Origin: Nissolia schottii
Lineage: Eukaryota; Streptophyta; Magnoliopsida; Fabales; Fabaceae
Direction of reading: 5' to 3'
Length of the DNA: 64,000 nt
Assembly: GCA_003254905.1 (NCBI GenBank)
Contig: QANU01015176.1
Span: 71,861 to 135,860 of the forward strand
The translations under genes were made by a program, and so were the position numbers. This document shows positions 22,200 through 33,345 of the stretch, piece by piece. The notes under the pieces are model-generated. The model was not told the origin of the DNA. It made no database searches and worked only from the letters and a program-made list of their open reading frames with translations. Numbering within the stretch: position 1 is the stretch's first letter; each line of letters begins with the position of its first letter.

Positions 22200-23618
22200 T
22201 GTTAAGTGTCATATCTACGCAATTTCAACCAGTAAAATGACACTTGTTTGCTTAGGTTTTCATGAATTATCTGACTAAATTCCCCACTTTTGTAGAATTT
22301 ATAAAATATAATCTAAAGATGGATGTAAGCTTATCAAAAGGACAAAATCAAGAAAAATCCCACAAAGAATGAAGCAAAGAGCAAAAGGGGGCAGAAGAAC
22401 CAAAAAGGCAAATGTAGGGAACAAACCGCTCTGCGGTAATAACAGGCCGCTCAGCGAATGACTAGGCTAAACCGCTCAACGCGTCCACAAGGCCGCTCAG
22501 CGATCATTGCTTCAAAGTAAAGAAACTTAGCCGCGAAGCAAGCTCTGCAGCCGCCCTGCCACCCTGACTTGACACCGCTCAGTGCACCGCACGTCGCTCA
22601 GCGGCTCTGATAGATAATGTCAAAGCAGAGCCACCATGCAGAGGAAACCTCGTGGTGAAGAAAGTTGCGCCGCTCAGCGGACCCCCTATTCAGCCTATAA
22701 ATAGAGGCCCAAGGCTCTCACAATGGAGATACACTTCTACACATTTCTTACACACATTTTCTCATAGTTTAGAGCACGAATTGTAGTGTAGTTGGTAACA
22801 AAGAGGAGGCTAGTGAAGGAGCCAAAAGTAATCAAGGAAGCACGGTGGTCATTGTCATGACAGCGTGAGAACGTGTCATGGTAAGCATCCATCACCTTGC
22901 CTCCGAGATTCTCTCTTGTAACATGAGTTTCTAATCCTCTTGTTGTTGGGATTTTGATGACTATTATAGCATGATTGTATCCATGTACTTTTGCATTTAT
23001 GAATCTATCACTTTCTATGATTTGCATGAATTGATTTTACGCTTAATGCTTGTTTTAGCTTAGCTACCTAAAACCTGATTTCAACTGCATGGTTGCGCGT
23101 GAAAATGGCATCATAAAGTTGGAACTAGAACAATTCATCTGATAAACCTAATTGCTAGAGATAGAGTTAGGGTTATTAGTCGTTTTAACATCTGAAATAG
23201 CGCTAGTTCACTTTGTTAAGTTTGTGCAAGAAATTGGCAGCATAATAAAGGAAACCTAATGATCTTTTCATGCTCGAGAGAGATGAACAAGTTAAGAACT
23301 GGTGGTGAGGAATCAAAGAAATGATAATTCTGATGTATTGAGTAAATGGATGCATGAAACTATAATAGGATTGAATTCCCAACAAGCTTCCTGATCTATC
23401 TCTGATTTGTTACCTCTTTATCTTTTTGTTGTTCAGTTAAACATCAAACTACCAATCCTTCACTCTATTGCTTAATTCACAAGCTCAAGAATGGTATTTA
23501 TACAACTCTCTGTGGATACGACTATACTCGACTATACTGCAATTGGATCCCCCGAGGATCTGAAAGCTGTGAAGAAGAATATATAAAAACGACGAGAGCA
23601 TAAAACAAGCTTTCAACA
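22200..23618 (+). mobile_element. Solo LTR of gypsy family B (copy B3), target site GTGTC
   Basis: It begins TGTTAAGTGTCATATC and ends AAGCTTTCAACA. GTGTC is duplicated at 22195-22199 and 23619-23623, and removing one copy joins the two halves of LTR A'. A CGCTCAGCG motif cluster (22430-22685) precedes CCTATAAATAGAGG near 22693. The downstream half is the reverse complement of B1 and B2 (GATCTGAAAGC near 23557). The 96-codon - strand ORF at 22737 is opposite the LTR transcript and is not conserved. Confidence 0.88.
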
Positions 23619-23795
23619 GTGTCTCGCGCGAGACACCCTTACTGAGCCATATTTCTCACTCTCTGTTTACAACGTCTTGCGTGAGATGAGTTGGTGTCTC
23701 GCGTGAGACGCCTTCCAGAATCCAAATCCTTGCTTTCTGTGTGATATGTCTTGCGCGAGATGAAGTCATGTCTCACAGGAGATGTCTTCTAGAAT
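23619..23795. repeat. GTCTCGCGCGAGAC palindrome cluster
   Basis: About six variants of GTCTCGCGCGAGAC or GTCTTGCGTGAGATGAG, each a near-perfect palindrome, occur in 170 bp of the U3-like part of LTR A'. They sit where LTR A carries CGCTCAGCG motifs instead. Confidence 0.7.
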
Positions 23796-24078
23796 GCCAA
23801 TTTAGCTCTCTTCCATTCCTTGCTCCTTTTGCTCCCCTTCTTACACCAACACTCGATTACCTGTGATTCTAACAACTCAAACACAAGATGTTAAACGCAT
23901 AGGTTACTCGAGACAATTAAAAATCATTTAAAAATGGTGCTTAAACTATAGTTTTCTCAATTGTGCTCATAAAATGTCAATTATGCAAATCTTATCAATT
24001 AACCATCAAAGTTACATAGTTCTAGGCTGCAACGCTCAATTATGGAGTATAAAAATCTTGGATAAAATCCCTCTATCA

Positions 24079-24925
24079 ATTATGTTATGATGATCATGTT
24101 ATGTATTTAAAACTGCTTTCATGGGAGTATATCTAGGATAGAACTGTAAGTCAGCTACAGCCTACGTTGACCCTAGTATACCTTGTATGATCGTAAAATA
24201 GAACATGATTCATGTATATTTAGGGCAAGACTGTAAAGCCTGGACATGGCAACCCGTGATGCTCAGGGTCATGTATCATGTATGATGTCATGTAGATTAG
24301 GGCAAAACTGTAAAGCCCGGACATTTTAGGAACAACTAAACCGTAATGTTTGGAAATTTCTATCTAGAGAACTCCCAACTGAATTATGTTTTCAAATGTT
24401 TTATGTACTGTATATTATTATAGAAATATTTTATGCTTGTAATATTTTATGTATTGCATTTGCATGTCATGTTTTTCGAAGTATCCCATGTCGCCGTGTG
24501 GACGCATTCGCTAAGACTCTTCCCAGAGCTCTCACCCCTCAACCTCCCCCTCCAGTTACAAGTTACGAAATGGAGTAGCAGTGCGTGGAGTTTATGGTCA
24601 GTGCAACAACGTCAAAATCCAAGAGTCAGCAGTTCACCTTTAGATGAAGCTACCTATAGGAATTGTTAGTCTTATTTTTATGTTGTAATTGAGTCATGTC
24701 TAGTGTGCTCCAATTGTATATAGGCAAGATCTTCAAACCAGTCACATATTATATCATGTATATTTATGTTTAGTGTTAAAGAATTTGTGTTTATTCAGGA
24801 AATAAATGTTTTATTTATTTTAATTAAAGTTAAAGTGCATGTTTTTACAAAAAAGCATTCTAGAAGCTGTTGTGAGGTAAATAGTCCCTTGCTTTCCAGT
24901 CACGTCCCTAAGTTGGGGTGTGACA
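24079..24925 (+). mobile_element. 3' part of an LTR-like element (family D)
   Basis: It ends CACGTCCCTAAGTTGGGGTGTGACA, a common plant gypsy LTR terminus (TGTCACACCCC on the other strand). Upstream are two repeats of GGGCAAGACTGTAAAGCCTGGACAT (near 24222 and 24300). The 5' side is cut off by LTR A'. No coding sequence was found. Confidence 0.5.
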
Positions 24926-25324
24926 GTTTCAACCTTTAGGTTGTGGCTTTCATGGTTTGACCTTTGCTGGATAGCTTTGGGCTTAGAGAGGATTGTTGGT
25001 GCTAATCCTGCTATCTTTACACGGTGTGTGCTGTGTTGGTATGCTCTATTAGTGGTTGTCATTGGCTGGTATGCTACTGGGTTGATGCTGATTTCAACAA
25101 GGGGATGGTACCGCTGTGCTATTGCTTGGTGTAGTCACTCTGTGGACAACTTTTCTTAAAATTGCAGACATCAGCAAAGCCACCGAAGGAGTTTGCAATA
25201 CAATAATGTTATGTTTACCTTCCCAACATGTTTTTTTTTTTTTTTCATTTTTATGGTTGAGGATAGCTGCTGCTCTACTGATGTGTAATGGGTTTGGGGA
25301 TAGTTGTTGATCAGCTGGTTTGAT
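24926..25324. other. Unclassified T- and G-rich segment between LTR D and satellite
   Basis: This 400-bp stretch has a poly-T run at 25231-25245 and overlapping short ORFs on both strands with no recognised similarity. It could be the 3' end of a LINE or part of an older insertion in the satellite. Nothing decisive is visible. Confidence 0.3.
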
Positions 25325-26323
25325 CCCCTCTAAATTATCCAAAAATGACCATTAATTCAAAAAAGGTTATTTTTAATGAAAAAAGAAGATTATAAGTTAT
25401 GAAAAGTGCATATTATCAAAAATCATTTTTGAGAAAAAATATAAGGTTATAGTCTGTAAAATATGTCATTAAAAAAAAAGTTTGCTTATGGAAATGACAA
25501 GGCTATATATATTATAGGAAAGATTACCATTAATCTACAAAAAAAAAAAATCATTTTTAATGAAAAAGAGAAGACTATAAGCTATGTAAAGTGCATATTA
25601 CCAAAAATCATTTTGGTGCAAAAATACAAGGTTATAACCTATGAAAATGTTCATTAATAAAAATGTTTGCTTTTTAAAGGAAATGACAAGGCTATAATTT
25701 ATGAATGATGATCATTAATAAAAAAGGTCAATTTTAATAAAAAAGAGAAGATTATAGGGTATAAAAAATGTATATTAATGAAAACCATTTTTAAGCAAAA
25801 TTACAAGGTTATAACTTATGAAAAATGTTTATCAATAAAAAAAAGTTTGCTTTTAACGAAAAAACAATGTCCTATGAAAGATGTCCATTAATAATAAAAA
25901 TCATTTTTAATGATAAAGGTAAAATTATAGGCTTTGAAAAGTACATATTATCGAAAATCATTTTTGAGAAAAAATTCAAGGTTATAGCCTATGAAAAATA
26001 TTTATTAATAAAAAAGTTTGTTTTAAACGAAAACCATTAATCCAAAAAATTATTTTTAATGAAAAAGAAAAGACTATAGTCTATGGAAAATATATATTAC
26101 TGAAAATTATTTTTAAGCAAAAATATAAGGTTATAGCATATAAAAAGTGTTTATTAATAAAAAAAGATTTGTTTTTGACAAAAAAGATATGATTATAACT
26201 TATGAAAAATGACTATCATTCCAAAAAATTATTTTTATTGAAAAAAGAGAAAGTTGTAAATTATAAAAAAAATGGTCGGAGATCAAAAAAAATATTTTTA
26301 ATAAAAAAATAAGTTGTATGATA
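25325..26323 (+). repeat. Satellite of about 180 bp period, right block
   Basis: The same monomer as at 9700-11437, with GTGCATATTA-like landmarks at 25406, 25591, 25769 and 25941 (spacing 185, 178 and 172 bp) and a short one near 26091. Monomers degrade toward the right end. Small Lys-rich ORFs arise from the poly-A content and are not genes. Confidence 0.82.
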
Positions 26324-28469
26324 AGGGTGAACATGAGTCGGGTCGGGTCAAACCTGACCAACGGGTAGGTCGGGTCAGGTAAAAAATTTCATTCTTTCAT
26401 GGGTACCCGCTAGACCCGCCACTCGCTTGGGTCGGGTTAGGTTAGACTGGTCGCAGGTGACTCGACCCTTTTTTTTAATCTAATTTTTTAAAAACAATTC
26501 CATTTTTTTAAAAAAAATTCCACTTTAAAAAAAATCATTTTTTAATAAAAAAAGCTATTACCTTTTTTAAAAAATAGACACCTATTTTTTAAAATTAAAA
26601 AATCTATTTTTTTAAATTTAAAACAACCATATTTTAACAATTCAAAATTAAAAATAATATCAATGTAGTTGTCAATGAACAACATAATCCATAATCCATA
26701 ATAATCCATAAAGTCTTTAAGCACAAATACATAACATAGGAGCTCTTTTTTCAACATTTTCTTCTGCAACCTATTGTGGTTGAATTTGTAGATTCCCTAC
26801 ACTTGAATAAATAAGTGGACTCACTTAAAGCAACCATTGCTTCCCTGCAAGCAGAGAACAAAATCATTGGAGAAAAAATAAGAGATGATGTTCTGTCCAG
26901 AAAGCAATTAGACGTTGCGAATAAAATGATATATGAGACGCAAAGAAAGAAGGATGCCAGTGGAAGTCCTATCATATCAATGAGCAAATATTGTTGCTCC
27001 AACAGCAAGTGACAGAATTGCATGAATTGGAAAAGAGGGAGATGGGAGTTAAGTTGCCTAATGCCCAGGAAAAAGTAAGGACAGAGGTAGTTACACTTCA
27101 CAATTGAACAAAAAATAGGATGCAAATAATATTCATTCACTAATCTCAATCACATTAAGTTCGGACTAATCCATTATAAAAAATCCAGCGCCAGACATGC
27201 ATTGTTTGTTATATTAATGAAAATCCTCAGGAACAGATATGCTGGGTAGTCATCAAACAAAACTTTCTATTACATGCCTAATTTGTTTCCATTATTTTCT
27301 CTTACATTTTTCTCTTGAGCAGACTGTATTGGAGCTGACAATAGATCAACTGTTTAGAAAAACTATTTGTAGCAGATAACAACATAAAAAATGACTGAGT
27401 TGATTCTAACAATATGCACTAGCAAAATCAGCAAGAGCTAATAAAATGCCAATCTAAGGAAGGGAATATCACTCTTTAACAAAAATGTACCAACTAATGT
27501 TTCTATTTCTTCAGGGCCTTAAATTTATTTTCACTACCCATAATTGGCTTCAAGATCCCAGAAAACAAGCATGCTATTTATAATGAAGGTTAGTAAATTG
27601 TGCTTATACTTGAACTTAATTCCGAGATAGAAGAGAAGTGCTTAAAAATTTGATCAAGAAAAATAAACATAGACATTACAAGTTTTAGTAAACTTGTTCA
27701 ACTTCTCTCCACCTTATCAACCTTCTCCTAACAGCATCTTATCCGAATAACATTTTTCAGTGTCCAAAGATTGAGAAAGCAACAAAAAGGCACTGCCTCT
27801 TTCAATGGCAACTCCAACTAAGCGACACACAAACATGAAAATTTATCTTTCTTTCAATCTCTTTTGAAAAGAAAAGACTACAATCATAAACCAATCCATC
27901 AAATTTATTTTGTTTTTGTTTTAGATATAGATGGAAAACTTGAATTTCTTTCGATGCAAATGTAATAGAGAACAAATAAGATGAAGAAGAAGAACATTGA
28001 AAAAGAAGAAGAACAACAAATCAAGGAGAGCAAAGTCAAATCAAAATTAGGAATAAAATTAGGGAAAATCAAATCAAACCTTATAAGATGGAAATGAAGA
28101 GTGGAGGAACGGTGGTGGAGGTTCGAGGGACACAACAACAGAGTTCTGCAGAGGAGGGCTGGCAGAGCCGAATGGAGAGTGGGAGGAAGGGTCGGTGCCT
28201 TGGTGGCAGGAGACAAAGGCGAAGGGGAGGTGGCGGGGTACGGGGATCCAGAAGGAGCCAAGGAGGGGTAGCAGTGGAGGTGCCAGAGAGATTTTGGTCG
28301 GCTTAACAGATGCAAGAAAAAGATGCGAAGAAATGGGGAAGACGACAAGACGCAAAGAAATGGGGAGCAATTCTCGCGTCGGGTCGAGTTTAGGATTTTG
28401 GATTTGCGACCCGTCGATCCGACACAACTTGACCCACTTGAGGTCGGGTTGAGTCGGGTCAGCGGGTGG
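26324..28469 (-). mobile_element. hAT-like element inserted in satellite, carrying a gene fragment
   Basis: The left end AGGGTGAACATGAGTCGGGTCGGGT resembles a common plant hAT terminus; a near-identical terminus ends at 40323. The right end is rich in GTCGGGTCAGCGGGTGG. Flanks GTATGATA (26316-26323) and GTATGATG (28470-28477) look like an 8-bp target duplication with one mismatch, and satellite sequence (GAAAAATGTCAATTAATAAAAA) resumes after it. On -, 28480-27900 reads like a transposon 5' leader: Pro/Ser-rich short frames, then CT- and A-rich stretches. No transposase domain was seen. Confidence 0.5.
26812..27105 (+). pseudogene. Coiled-coil gene fragment, CHUP1-like
   Basis: The frame reads VDSLKATIASLQAENKIIGE, then RKQLDVANKMIYETQRK, then after a frameshift near 26980 EQILLLQQQVTELHELEKRE and MGVKLPNAQEKV. 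The alternation of LKxTIxSLQAE, RKxLxVAxxxIxExQR and LLLLxQxV matches the coiled-coil part of CHUP1-type chloroplast-positioning proteins, as recalled. Intron-like junctions follow (TTGAGCAG near 27322). The rest of the gene (actin-binding and C-terminal regions) is absent. Presence inside a hAT-like element suggests capture. The family call is tentative; any plant coiled-coil gene of this type would fit. Confidence 0.4.
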
Positions 28470-28859
28470 GTATGATGTGAAAAATGTCAATTAATAAAAA
28501 TAAAAATAAAAAACTCTTTTTCAACCAAAATACCTTTCATCTTTTTCTTTGGCTGGTTTTAGATAACGTAGTTAGATACTCAACATCGTTGTCTTCTTTT
28601 TTGGCTAACCCCAAATGCTCAATGGAATATATATCTTCACGACGGTTTATGGTTTCTCAAAGTCAACGGGCATGCATATTCGTGTATATACACTTACTTC
28701 TAATTTCTTCTATCCTCATCATCTCAACTAATCAAAGTATCTTTAATTTGCGAAGCCACTAAGACTGTGAGGGCGAAATACCACATTCTGATTCCAACAA
28801 TATATTTTTTATATTCCTCTGCTACGTATACCTCTAGTGCCCACGTTTCTGCCCCTTTT

Positions 28860-28865
<6 letters not shown>
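28470..28865. other. Satellite remnant and AT-rich DNA
   Basis: The first 60 bp look like the satellite monomer. The remainder has no recognised gene. The two long ORFs that run into the assembly gap are artefacts of unknown bases. Confidence 0.5.

Positions 28866-28903
<38 letters not shown>
28866..28903. repeat. (TA)n microsatellite at gap edge
   Basis: Uninterrupted TATATA runs up to the block of unknown bases. It probably caused the assembly gap. Confidence 0.9.
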
Positions 28904-28905
<2 letters not shown>

Positions 28906-29417
28906 NNNNNNNNNNNNNNNNNNNNNNNNNNNNNNNNNNNNNNNNNNNNNNNNNNNNNNNNNNNNNNNNNNNNNNNNNNNNNNNNNNNNNNNNNNNNNNN
29001 NNNNNNNNNNNNNNNNNNNNNNNNNNNNNNNNNNNNNNNNNNNNNNNNNNNNNNNNNNNNNNNNNNNNNNNNNNNNNNNNNNNNNNNNNNNNNNNNNNNN
29101 NNNNNNNNNNNNNNNNNNNNNNNNNNNNNNNNNNNNNNNNNNNNNNNNNNNNNNNNNNNNNNNNNNNNNNNNNNNNNNNNNNNNNNNNNNNNNNNNNNNN
29201 NNNNNNNNNNNNNNNNNNNNNNNNNNNNNNNNNNNNNNNNNNNNNNNNNNNNNNNNNNNNNNNNNNNNNNNNNNNNNNNNNNNNNNNNNNNNNNNNNNNN
29301 NNNNNNNNNNNNNNNNNNNNNNNNNNNNNNNNNNNNNNNNNNNNNNNNNNNNNNNNNNNNNNNNNNNNNNNNNNNNNNNNNNNNNNNNNNNNNNNNNNNN
29401 NNNNNNNNNNNNNNNNN
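28906..29417. other. Assembly gap (N run)
   Basis: About 512 unknown bases. The true length may differ. Confidence 0.98.
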
Positions 29418-29990
29418 CTCACCCGCGTCTCTGCGTCCACCCCTCCGCGTCGCCCTCTGCCCGCACCCACCGATCCGCGTCGCCCTCCCTCTCTCTCCCC
29501 CTCATGTCCCTCGGGCTCAACCTTTCCCCCTCCTTTCGCCCACCCACCCCACCGGGACCTGCTGCAATAAACAGCAGAGCAACTGGAAGGAGCTCATTAC
29601 AACAACAGCAAGCACACTAAGGGTCTCAACAATGAGCAACAGCAGCGGACAAAAAACAGCAACAAAGCAGAAAGCAGAAAACAGTAGACACGGAGAAGGC
29701 ACGACGACGACCACTCGAGCACGAGGGCCTCGCGTGTTTGTTCGATGGAAGGCACGACGGCCTCTCGAGCACGAGGGCCTCGCGAGCAGGACCACCGAAG
29801 GCACGACGGCCTAGCGCGCACGACGGAGGGGAAGTCGAGGCGCGCACGACGAAGGGGAAGTCGAGGAAGTGGAATACCGAGCAGGCCCCGAGCAGTTATG
29901 GGCGGCGACGGCGTTAGGGGCGGCGCCGGCGGCAGACGAAGAGGGGGATGAGTGGCACGATCACAATTTGGGGATTTTGGTTTCTTAGGG
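29418..29990. repeat. GC-rich region with GCACGACGG repeats
   Basis: Base composition jumps to strongly GC-rich after the gap. Imperfect direct repeats of GGCACGACGGCCTCTCGAGC and CGAGGGCCTCGCG occur at 29700-29870. Overlapping ORFs in several frames show low-complexity Pro/Arg content, not gene-like sequence. It ends near AAAATGGGGCGGGTCGGGT (30007-30025), resembling the hAT-like ends at 26324 and 40323, so it may be part of another such element. Confidence 0.4.
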
Positions 29991-30049
29991 TTTTTTAATT
30001 TTTAAAAATGGGGCGGGTCGGGTCGTGACAAATGGGTGAATCCGAACCG

Positions 30050-30250
30050 CTCTGCTCCGCCTACATGGCATGTCCACGTGTCAAGCCGCGTCAGCGACGT
30101 CAAGCGCCACGTCAGCACCGTTACCCATCCACCGCTAACAGGGACTAAAACCAAATTTTATAATTTTTCAGAGACTAAAACTTACACAGAGGGACTAAAA
30201 GTAAACTTTTCCAAATTACAGGGACTAAAAACTTAATTAACCCTTAAATC
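30050..30250. repeat. MULE-like terminal sequence with GGGACTAAAA repeats
   Basis: CCACGTCAGCACCG is followed by four copies of (A)GGGACTAAAA at 30139-30235, spaced about 25-35 bp. This pattern is common at the ends of plant DNA transposons. The partner end was not identified. Confidence 0.4.
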
Positions 30251-30839
30251 AATTCAATTTTTAATCCTAAAATTGAAAACTCTGACACACCACAATCCCA
30301 CAATTTAATTTACATTTCATTTTCTCTAAGTTTTCAATTTTTTCTTTCTTTCTTTCACTTTTCTTTTAGTATTCGTGAGTTAACTCGAGAATTTTATATA
30401 TTGGATTGTATATTTCACTGATCAATTCTCAAATGTTAGTATATGAAATTAGTGATATTTCTCATAAGTTGGTTGAGACTAAAAAACATATGATTTATTC
30501 ATTGTTATTCATTTTTTTGAAATCAACTATATTGACTGTAGCAACTAAATCATTTAAAAGAATTTTTTATGTTATGAATGTCATTAAAAAAAAAAACGAC
30601 TCCAAAATAGGGAAGATGAATATTTGAATTATTGCTTGGACATACATAAAAAATTCTTGTCCAACACTAATGTAAAATTCTTGTCCCCCACCATTTAATT
30701 GAACTTTCTGTATTCGCTAGGTCACGTAACATAGAAACTTACAGATTTATATCTAAGTATTTTTAGGTTTTGTTAGGTTGTGAAGAGATATAATATAAAA
30801 CCATTAAAATTATATTTTTTTATGAACTTAAGTTTTTGG
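30251..30839. other. AT-rich DNA without recognised features
   Basis: A short + ORF at 30406-30627 has no recognised domain and A/T-driven composition. Nothing else was recognised. Confidence 0.4.
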
Positions 30840-30932
30840 GAGAGATGATTCTTGAAATGGTGTTAAAGTCACCATAACCAAGAGGTCAAGGGTTCAATCC
30901 TTTCACGACCCTCATTTTAAAAAAAAAAAGTT
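30840..30932 (+). repeat. SINE-like remnant with Pol III B box
   Basis: The sequence AGAGGTCAAGGGTTCAATCC contains a B-box-like GGTTCAATCC, and a poly-A run follows at 30920-30930. This is the usual layout of tRNA-derived SINEs. No clear A box is preserved. Confidence 0.4.
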
Positions 30933-31135
30933 ATCTACATCTTGACCTACAACTTTAAGGCATTAAGTTTATGAGTCTTTCCAAATACTCCATTTGTTCC
31001 ACAATATATGTTACTTTCCATTACTTTTTTCTCTTCCAAGAAGAGAAATGATGTATAGCAAGACAACCAATGCACGACTCCTTACTTGAAATATTGTAAA
31101 CCTTTGATCGAATTTTCTTTTTCTCTTTTATTTTT

Positions 31136-31712
31136 TGTTCCAAAGTAATTTGAGTAGGGAACGAAGTTACTTGAACATGTATAGATGGTTGAGGAGACGC
31201 CTTGAAGGAAGCTTCAACGCTAGATTCCTAGTGCATGAGACTGACGGCGGGTTGTATCTGCAAAGACACTCTGATGCTGAAGTAAGCACAAAGATTATGT
31301 GAGTATTTAGAGATGTGAACAAGTGATACCTGGTGACCTGAGGTCATGTGCTTTTATAAGTGAGTTAGGTCGGTTTGAGATAGAACATGAGGAATTCAAA
31401 TAGTGGTTGACCATTATCTCATAGGCTTATCTTACTCCACTTATCTCAGAGTTGGTTGTGCAACCGTTAGGTTCGTGAGGAAGGCACGCCTCTCTCTTTG
31501 GCCGGGTTGGGCCAAGTCAAGTCCAAGTCTTGGGCTTGCAGCTTTGAGCATGCCTAATGGGCTGCTTTCTCCTGGACCTATGGTGCGAATATTTCTCCTC
31601 GGGGGCGCTTTGGACCTTTCTTCTAGGGTTGACGAGTGTACGTTGGTGGGGTGAGCTCCAACTACTCCTTGATAGGCTTAGCTATTTGATCTCCTGACAC
31701 TAGTCTGTAACA
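31136..31712 (-). mobile_element. Tat/Ogre-like LTR, copy 1
   Basis: It shares AGGGAACGAAGTTAC, then GGTTGTATCTGCAAAGACACTC and GATACCTGGTGACC..GTGCTTTTATA, with the copy at 32102-32712 in the same orientation, and ends at GTCTGTAACA. The phrase read on - (CTTGAGCGTC..TACCTTTGCAGGTAC in the better copy) is typical of Tat/Ogre-type gypsy LTRs, as recalled. No internal domain is present. Confidence 0.5.
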
Positions 31713-32101
31713 TTTAAACTTTAAAAACTACCATTTGATTCCTTTGTCGCGCAATTTTGAATGAGATATCGTCAAGCTAGATAGCATGACTCTTTTAAAG
31801 AAAATCAATATTTTAGATGCTATACAAAAACATGAATTCTTTTGCTTTGTGGAAGACAAGAGAATTTCTCATTTAAAATGTTTCTCTTTATTATAGGAGT
31901 ATATAATTATATTGCTATAATATGCTAAGGCCGAGACAATCCATATTCTTTTTTTGTTTGAATTGGTGAATGGAGCATTTGGCATCTGTATACTTTTCCA
32001 CTTAGCAATATAGCATGTGATAATCACGTGGACGTTAAGGCTCCTTTTTGTTTTCAGCAACGATGGAGGGACTTTGTTATATGGATACTTTTGTACAAGA
32101 T
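31713..32101. other. AT-rich spacer between two LTR copies
   Basis: Nearly 390 bp without recognised coding sequence or repeats. Too short to be the body of a retrotransposon, so the two flanking LTRs are probably independent solo or truncated copies. Confidence 0.4.
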
Positions 32102-32712
32102 TGTTTGCAAGTAATTCGTCTAGGGAACGAAGTTACCTGAGCACGAGTAGAGGGTAAGGAAGATGCCTTGACGGAAGCTCAAATATGAAAGCTCCAAGCG
32201 GGTTCCTCTTGGAGAGAGTGCGGCGACGGAATGTACCTGCAAAGGTACTTCGACGCTCAAGTAAGCACAAGTGTTAGGTAAATTCTCTAGGAAGGGAATG
32301 AGCGATACTTGGTGACCAAATGTCATGTGCTTTTATAGATGAGTTAGAATGCTAAGATAGGGATAAAGTGATGGGGGTTTACCTAACCCCTCCCCAGCCT
32401 ATCTAGGAGTTAGTTGCAGATTTGAGGAGGAAAAGTCGCGGCTATCTCCTTTTAATTTTGTTGGGCCAGACCAGACCAGACCAGACCTGGAGTCTTGGGG
32501 TTGCGGCATTCTCCTTCTCTAGGCATCGTGAAGCTCTCTCCTTTGGGCCAGTGTGGAGAAGGAGAAGGAGAAGGTCGCAAGCCCAAGACTTAGAGACCAC
32601 ATCTTCTACTCTTTGGTGGGCTGGGGCTCTTTGTGCCTTTTAGGAGATGTGGGCATTTCTCCTTCCTTAGAGACTTAGAGCTCCTCGGACCCCCGATTTT
32701 TATCCCGTAACA
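32102..32712 (-). mobile_element. Tat/Ogre-like LTR, copy 2
   Basis: On - it starts TGTTACGGGATAAAAATC and ends with CCCTAGACGAATTACTTGC. It contains the reverse of GTACCTGCAAAGGTACTTCGACGCTCAAGTAAGC near 32233. Flanks AAGAT and AAGAG might be an eroded target duplication. A GAAGGAGAAGG run lies at 32553-32575. Confidence 0.5.
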
Positions 32713-33039
32713 AAGAGATATAAAACCCACTATTTAAATACCATTTGTAAATAATTGGTAATGGTAATTTCAATTTTTTTAGTGTTTTAAATTCTTAAGA
32801 TAACTATTAGTGGATATCATATATTTTTACTAAGATAATATTGAAATTCTCAATTTGTTAACATCAAGAGTACGAAAGCTGTTATAAACTAAATTTGACA
32901 ATGACTTAGGTTTGATATACATGACGAGATGATTTGGTCAAGATGTTCAACTCGATCATATGCTTGCTCAACTTAAAGACTTGTAAATGTTACAAAAGTT
33001 ATGGAATCTGACATAAGTCCTCATCATGAAGTGTGTGAA
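32713..33039. other. AT-rich DNA without recognised features
   Basis: No gene or structured repeat was recognised. Confidence 0.4.
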
Positions 33040-33345
33040 TGTTACAAAGATTACAGTTACATAATCCTACGCAAGTGCATGTGAACATTACGAATATCCT
33101 AACAACCATATTTAGGCTATAAAAAAGTAGCTCTTGCTACTCCATAAGGAACACTCTAACATATATTATAATCTCATACCACTCATATATTGACTTGAGC
33201 GTTGGGGTGATTTTTGCATGTACCACCACTGTCGGGCCAGTCAACGACCACCGTGTGCCATCATCTCGAAGAGTTCTTATGCCTTGACGTCACTTTGTCA
33301 AGCACCGCATTTAATAATGGTCTCAGGTAAGCTCGTTCAACTCTA
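33040..33345 (+). mobile_element. Tat/Ogre-like LTR fragment (+ orientation)
   Basis: TTGACTTGAGCGTTGGGGTG near 33189 and GGGCCAGTCAACGACCACC near 33233 match the complementary phrase in the LTRs at 31136 and 32102, but on the opposite strand. GCTATAAAAAAG near 33116 could be its TATA box. Ends are not defined. Confidence 0.45.

Larger units (their letters stand above)
21697..24078 (-). mobile_element. Partial LTR of Athila-like family A (A'), split by solo LTR B3
   Basis: On + 21700-22190 resembles 52685-53110 (TCTAGAATTAACCCTAACC, GAATAAACATTAAG, CTAATCTAGAGTTACTGCATGCAAG). After the nested LTR B3 it continues from 23624 to CCCTCTATCA at 24078, the expected terminal of this LTR type (TGATAGAGGGATTTTATCC on -). 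The first roughly 500 bp found in the complete LTRs are missing. The segment 23619-23790 has GTCTCGCGCGAGAC palindromes. Confidence 0.65.

Noticed and set aside
22737..23027. 96-codon - strand ORF
   Set aside because: It lies antisense inside a solo LTR and is not open in the other copies of the same LTR family.
27905..28490. Pro/Ser-rich ORFs of 138-147 codons on -, overlapping + ORFs
   Set aside because: Low-complexity frames overlapping in several phases, consistent with a transposon leader; no domain was recognised.
28724..29814. Long ORFs of 248-325 codons on both strands
   Set aside because: They consist mostly of unknown residues from the N gap; the flanks are a TA microsatellite and GC-rich low-complexity DNA.
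30840..30932. Possible functional tRNA gene
   Set aside because: Only a B-box-like sequence is present; no cloverleaf or A box could be found, and a poly-A tail indicates a SINE remnant.
31136..32712. The two Tat/Ogre-like LTRs as a complete retrotransposon
   Set aside because: They are only about 390 bp apart with no primer site or coding sequence between them, and the outer flanks do not match.
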